64,000 bases of DNA, taken from JBGSIC01 sp041751875. GTDB taxonomy: Bacteria > Bdellovibrionota > FAC87 > UBA2466 > JACKAF01. The notes below the pieces were generated by a model, which was not told where the DNA came from, made no database searches, and saw nothing but the letters and a program-made list of their open reading frames with translations. Shown here one piece after another: positions 60,107 through 64,000 of this stretch (within the stretch, counting starts at the first letter, position 1; each line of letters begins with the position of its first letter). The stretch lies in assembly GCA_041751875.1 (NCBI GenBank), contig JBGSIC010000029.1, positions 1 to 64,000 on the forward strand, read 5' to 3'. A program made the position numbers and the translations under genes.

Positions 60107-62095
60107 GTGGCAAGCAGCAAAATAACGACTTCAAGTACGGCCGAGTATTTCGCGAAGAACCTTCAGCAGGTTGGTTTTTCTTCGTCCACAAAGGCCGTTC
60201 TGACAACTCTGAAAGAAGCAGTCGATAACTCACTCGACGCTTGTGAAGACGCAGGCATTCTTCCTGAAATTAAAATTCTGATCGAAAAAAAGGGCGAGGG
60301 GACAGGTAAGAACACCGATCTCATTCGAGTAAAGATTGAAGACAATGGTCCGGGTTTAGATCTCGAAGACCTACCGAAGGTTTTTGGTGAATATTTGGCC
60401 TCTTCCAAATTTGGTCGAGGGCGTTGTTCGCGCGGGCAGCAAGGGATTGGTATTTCCGCGGCGACTACCTGGGCCCAGCTGACTTCCGCCAAGGGTGCCA
60501 GCGTGATTACCAAAACGAAAAAAATGCGCGCGGCGATCTCTGCGGTGGTGAACGTTGATATCAAGCAAAACAAAGGCATCCTGAAGAACAAAGAAAGTGT
60601 GAATTGGGATCGGCCGCATGGCCTTAGCGTTGAATTTTTGATCGACGGAAGAATGCAGCTTAATGGGGAGGGCGGGTTACTCACCTATATTAACGGTACC
60701 GCATTAGTAAACCCGCATCTGGATCTCGAATATAAAATTGGCGAAGACGCCAAGCAAAAAATTAAGCGAGTCGCGGACCTAGTGCCCAACATCCCTGAAG
60801 CGACGATGCCCCACCCTCATACGATGAAGTTGGGTGAATTTTTGCATCACTCTCACCTATTCGGAAAAGTTGAGCTTCGCAAGTGGTTGAAAAAAGGTTT
60901 CACGCGTATCTCGGATGGAGTGATTGATGAGATCGTTAAGAACGGACTCAGCAAAGGGTTTCTCACGCGCCCTGTAAACCAGCTCTCCGAAGGCGACATG
61001 AAGCAGGTTTACCAGGCCGTTCAGAAAACGGAGCTCATGGCTCCTAGTACGCGGTCGGTAATGATTATCGGCGAACATGCGCTTGCGATGAGCATCAAGC
61101 GCATGGGCGAAATTGATTTCTTCTCGGTCGTTACCCGCAAACCCAAGATCTGTGATTCGAAACCCGTGGCTGTTGAAGTCGCCATCGCGCGATTCTTGGA
61201 TCGCTCGGGCTCTTCGGTGCCGGATGAAGAGGTCGGTCCCGTGACCGTTTTGCGTTTCGCCAATCGGGTACCGCTGCAGTTTGATAAGTCGGCTTGTGCG
61301 ATTGTTCAAGCGATTGAAACCGTGAACTGGCGCAGCTATGGCCTTTCTCAAGCCAAAAGCAGTTTGCCGAGTGGACCCTACGTCATCGCGGTGAGCGTGG
61401 TCTCACCTTTTATTAAGTTTAAAAACGCCTCCAAAGAAACCATTGATGCGAGTGATGAACTTGTAGAGGAAATCCGTCGTACGCTGATGCAGGCGGGACA
61501 GAAGCTTTCACGCCACATTAATAAAGAAAATCGTGAAGCCGATCTAGAGAAAAAATTACAGCACATTGAACAGTTCTGTCCGATTCTAGTGGAATGCTTG
61601 TGCCGTATTACAGAAGCTCCCGCGAAAAGAAAGAAAAAGGCTACCGAAGGCATCATGAAGCTTCTGGGTCGCGACGTGAATAAAGCCGAAGAAGAATTAC
61701 AAGCGGCTAAAGAGGGCGTGAACAAGGTCGTCACAAAGCAGAAAGAAAAATTCCAGAAAGCCATTGCGAAGAATAAGAAAGCCTCGGGTGAGGACTCTGA
61801 GCCGGAAGAAGATGTCCGACCTAACGCTGAGGACGTTGTCACGCCTGAAGAGGTGAATGAGGAAATTGAGCCTGAACTAGAGGCCGCGGAAGAAGCCGAA
61901 AGCGAAACGGAAAAGCCCAAAAAGGGCGGAAAGACCAAGAAGGGCAAGACGGCAGCACCTGCCAAAGAGGCAAGTGCGAAGAAAAAGGCGGCGCCCAAAG
62001 CGGAAAAAAAGGCGAAGCCTAGCGAAAAGAAGGCCAAAAAGCCCAAGGGTAAAGCAAAAGACGACGAAGAAGAAGTCGACGAGCTGGAGGTTTAA
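60107..62095 (+). CDS. top6B: DNA topoisomerase VI subunit B
   Basis: 662 residues from GTG 60107; no clear ribosome site is seen, but the start fits the family. GHKL ATPase: N-box EAVDNSLDAC (37-46), DNGPG at 79-83, SRGQQGIG at 108-115, followed by the H2TH and transducer domain to about residue 540. The C-terminal 120 residues are Lys/Ala/Glu-rich, ending in Lys-Ala repeats like histone H1 tails, not part of archaeal Top6B. It drives strand passage with Top6A, whose gene starts directly after the stop. Rare in bacteria. Confidence 0.93.
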   Translation: MASSKITTSSTAEYFAKNLQQVGFSSSTKAVLTTLKEAVDNSLDACEDAGILPEIKILIEKKGEGTGKNTDLIRVKIEDNGPGLDLEDLPKVFGEYLASSKFGRGRCSRGQQGIGISAATTWAQLTSAKGASVITKTKKMRAAISAVVNVDIKQNKGILKNKESVNWDRPHGLSVEFLIDGRMQLNGEGGLLTYINGTALVNPHLDLEYKIGEDAKQKIKRVADLVPNIPEATMPHPHTMKLGEFLHHSHLFGKVELRKWLKKGFTRISDGVIDEIVKNGLSKGFLTRPVNQLSEGDMKQVYQAVQKTELMAPSTRSVMIIGEHALAMSIKRMGEIDFFSVVTRKPKICDSKPVAVEVAIARFLDRSGSSVPDEEVGPVTVLRFANRVPLQFDKSACAIVQAIETVNWRSYGLSQAKSSLPSGPYVIAVSVVSPFIKFKNASKETIDASDELVEEIRRTLMQAGQKLSRHINKENREADLEKKLQHIEQFCPILVECLCRITEAPAKRKKKATEGIMKLLGRDVNKAEEELQAAKEGVNKVVTKQKEKFQKAIAKNKKASGEDSEPEEDVRPNAEDVVTPEEVNEEIEPELEAAEEAESETEKPKKGGKTKKGKTAAPAKEASAKKKAAPKAEKKAKPSEKKAKKPKGKAKDDEEEVDELEV

Positions 62096-63235
62096 ATGAC
62101 AGAAACAGATATCCCAAAAGTGAGTAAGGCTCTTTGTCAGCGCTTATTAACCGACCTGGAGAACGCACGACGCCCGGTAATGGAAGCGATCAAGTGCTCT
62201 CTCGATAACGCTATCTATTCGCCAAAGGTCGGCTACCTCACGCCGGGAGATAAGAGAGTACGTACCGAACTTAACGTCAGTTCTGTGCAGAAAATGTCGC
62301 GTGCCATTTTCCTCTTGGAGATACTTCTGCGCAACGTAGACACGGGTGCGGTAAACACGAAACGCGAACTCTATTACATCGCAAAAGGTGAAGTAAAACA
62401 CTCGCCCGATCTCAAGCCTTTGGATTTCGCTTCGCAGGAAGAAAGCGATTCCATTATTGATTTCATTTGCGAAATGCTCGTTTGTTACCGAGAAGAACTA
62501 AACTGTTTTGCGAACGATCGCGGCGGCCAAACCTATTCAGAAGCGTTGGTGGTTACCGAGACCTTGCCGGATGGGAGCAAGGCTCAAGTAGATCTTGGCT
62601 CTTTGGGAACGACACCCTTCCAGCCAAAGAACCGACCCCAAAGCTTGAAGCTTAAAGCCAAGAAGAAAATCGATTTCTGCTTAGTTGTGGAATCGGAAGG
62701 TACGGCTAACACCTTTGTCGCCAATGGGTTCTGTCGGCGTAACAAGGCTATCTTAGTGGGTGCACAAGGGGTTCCTAGTAACGCGGTTCGTGGATGGGTG
62801 AAGCTCATTCAAGAAGAACTTAGCGTTCCTATTTATTTCTTTGGTGATCTGGACGCCTATACTCTTCAAAATATTTATCGCACCCTGAAGGCGGGATCAG
62901 CAGCCAGTTTGATACGCAATTCGGATTTCTCTGCTCCTAAAGTCCATTTTCTCGGTGTGCTCCCCGAAGACATCAAAAAGTATGATTTGCATGACTACGA
63001 AGTAAGAGAAGCTGACTTGCAGGAAGCTCGTGCTCTTAAGAAGGCCCGAGACGCCCTAGAGAACGATCCCTTTTTCAAAGATCCTAAAAATAAGGATCTC
63101 GCCAACATTCTCAAGTGGCTCTTGAAGAACAAGCGCCGTTGCGAGCAACAGGCATTCTTCATGGTTGATCCGCGCGATCCGACTCGCCCGGAGAAAATCA
63201 TCATCGATAAGATCAGAAGAAAGAATTACGTCTGA
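62096..63235 (+). CDS. top6A: DNA topoisomerase VI subunit A (Spo11-like)
   Basis: 379 residues. The catalytic-tyrosine region is NTKRELYYIAKG (Tyr93/Tyr94) in the CAP/winged-helix domain; the Toprim acidic residues are Glu199 (VVESEG) and Asp251/Asp253 (GDLDAYTL, where archaea have DxDPYG). All catalytic elements are present, so it should cut DNA in an ATP-driven complex with Top6B. Start codon follows the Top6B stop with no gap. Confidence 0.93.
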   Translation: MTETDIPKVSKALCQRLLTDLENARRPVMEAIKCSLDNAIYSPKVGYLTPGDKRVRTELNVSSVQKMSRAIFLLEILLRNVDTGAVNTKRELYYIAKGEVKHSPDLKPLDFASQEESDSIIDFICEMLVCYREELNCFANDRGGQTYSEALVVTETLPDGSKAQVDLGSLGTTPFQPKNRPQSLKLKAKKKIDFCLVVESEGTANTFVANGFCRRNKAILVGAQGVPSNAVRGWVKLIQEELSVPIYFFGDLDAYTLQNIYRTLKAGSAASLIRNSDFSAPKVHFLGVLPEDIKKYDLHDYEVREADLQEARALKKARDALENDPFFKDPKNKDLANILKWLLKNKRRCEQQAFFMVDPRDPTRPEKIIIDKIRRKNYV

Positions 63236-63295
63236 GCGAGAAACCACTCGCAAAAAGAATAGAGCGAGCCCCGTTTCGTCCAACCAAATTCAGCC

Positions 63296-63346
63296 CTTAG
63301 GCCGGGCTTCGCCCGGCCGTCTGGCAAAGGTGCCAGGCCGCCTAAG
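63296..63346. repeat. Branched hairpin cluster between top6A and the helicase gene
   Basis: Perfect GGCCGGGC-TTC-GCCCGGCC (63300-63318), perfect CTGGCA-AAGG-TGCCAG (63321-63336), and an outer CTTAGG/CCTAAG pair (63296-63301 with 63341-63346) form a three-way-junction-like structure. Possible terminator or repeat element; the AAGGTGCC part recalls 16821 and 44474. Confidence 0.6.
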
Positions 63347-63385
63347 CTATGGTAGACCTTGCTCTATTTGGCGGGAGGAACCCTT

Positions 63386-64000
63386 TTGGACTATCTGCGT
63401 GGACTAAACGAAAAGCAGCGGCTGGCCGTGGAATACGGCAACGGCCCACTTTTAGTTTTGGCTGGGGCAGGCTCCGGCAAAACCCGGGTTCTTACGCACC
63501 GGATTGCCCATCTGATTGCGCACCATCGGGTTGATCCGATGCAGATCTTCGCTGTGACCTTCACGAATAAAGCAGCCGCTGAAATGCGGGGACGAGTGCA
63601 AAAGCTGCTCAGCCAGCATTTCAACTGGAATATTAGTGAACGTGAACTCTGGGTTAGCACTTTCCATTCCGCGTGCGTACGCATTCTGCGCTCAGACATC
63701 CAACACCTGGGCTACAATCCTCAATTTACGATTTACGACGACTCGGATCAGCTATCGGTCATCAAAGCGGCGATGAAGGAACTTAAGATCGCTGAGCAGA
63801 CGATGAGTGCGAAGGCCATTCAATCGCGCATCAATAAGATAAAAAATGATGGAGATGATCACTCCACTTACCGTTCTCAATACGGTGGCCCCCAGGAAGA
63901 TGCATTCGTGCGGGTCTTTGAAAGATACGCGCAGGCTCTACAGCTTTCTTCTGCTCTCGATTTTGCCGATCTTATTCTACTTGTTGTGAGGCTTTTCCAG
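63386..64000 (+). CDS. UvrD/PcrA-type DNA helicase, 5' part
   Basis: At least 205 residues from TTG 63386, with GGGAGGAA at 63373-63380; it runs past the window end. LRGLNEKQRLAVEYG (Q-motif), Walker A VLAGAGSGKTRVLTHR, VTFTNKAAAEM (motif Ia), VSTFHSACVRILR and YDDSDQ mark superfamily 1A (UvrD/PcrA/Rep). It should unwind DNA 3' to 5' in repair or replication restart. Later motifs lie outside. Confidence 0.95.
   Translation, partial: MDYLRGLNEKQRLAVEYGNGPLLVLAGAGSGKTRVLTHRIAHLIAHHRVDPMQIFAVTFTNKAAAEMRGRVQKLLSQHFNWNISERELWVSTFHSACVRILRSDIQHLGYNPQFTIYDDSDQLSVIKAAMKELKIAEQTMSAKAIQSRINKIKNDGDDHSTYRSQYGGPQEDAFVRVFERYAQALQLSSALDFADLILLVVRLFQ

Noticed and set aside
61378..62046. 222-residue antisense frame in top6B
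   Set aside because: Ser/Ala/Phe-rich mirror of the Lys/Ala/Glu-rich tail; a composition artefact.

Overview
The window is chromosomal DNA from a Gram-negative (diderm) bacterium. It encodes LolA, an LptF/LptG-type permease, several signal-peptide beta-barrel proteins and many lipobox proteins. The mix of GldA/F/G-like ABC genes, HD-GYP signalling, DUF2330, tandem lspA genes, a bacterial topoisomerase VI and a secreted trypsin resembles the former deltaproteobacteria (Bdellovibrionota or Myxococcota-like). That placement is inference from gene content; no rRNA gene is present.

Region by region. 0-5 kb: NAD kinase, a TldE/PmbA-like protein, a PP2C phosphatase, an M23 envelope peptidase and a tandem-repeat lipoprotein. 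5-9.5 kb: transaldolase on the minus strand, then a three-gene ABC exporter behind a recognisable promoter. 9.6-12.3 kb: a secreted HEAT-repeat protein, tsaB on the minus strand, and a non-coding stretch that folds like a structured RNA. 12.3-16.8 kb: a tightly packed plus-strand run (2Fe-2S ferredoxin, second PP2C, DUF2203, Rieske protein, FAD oxidoreductase, PLP enzyme, lipoprotein cyclophilin). 17-26.5 kb: RRM protein, beta-barrels, RarA, LPS-export-type permease, a large secreted protein with an HExxH motif, RimO, YajQ and LolA. 26.6-30.8 kb is accessory: a secreted trypsin with two Ig-like repeats, a lytic transglycosylase whose reading frame lacks a normal start, a small secreted partner, and an HTH/HATPase/STAS-like regulator. 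31-37 kb: phosphoesterase, FtsK, cold-shock protein, Rho and two adjacent lspA genes. 37-44 kb: the proteostasis block tig-clpP-clpX-lon, with an approximately 180-bp inverted-repeat element between tig and clpP. 44-50 kb: zinc-ribbon protein, MetK, a LysM lipoprotein, RNase J and an HD-GYP protein.

50.3-55.2 kb: tRNA-Val(TAC), whose 3' end is repeated 97 bp downstream, followed by a five-gene minus-strand operon (glycosyltransferase, membrane protein, HTTM-domain protein, polysaccharide pyruvyl transferase, PP-loop ATPase) that looks like an acquired surface-polymer cluster. 55.3-64 kb: DUF2330 protein, ProC, citrate synthase, a beta-barrel, a two-gene DNA topoisomerase VI operon (B then A, with a lysine/alanine-rich tail on B), and the start of a UvrD/PcrA helicase that runs off the window.

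Most promising for follow-up: the bacterial Topo VI operon, the PP-loop/HTTM/pyruvyl-transferase operon beside the tRNA, the multi-helix RNA candidate upstream of tsaB, the inverted-repeat element before clpP, and the start-less transglycosylase. No CRISPR array, rRNA, transposase or integrase was seen.
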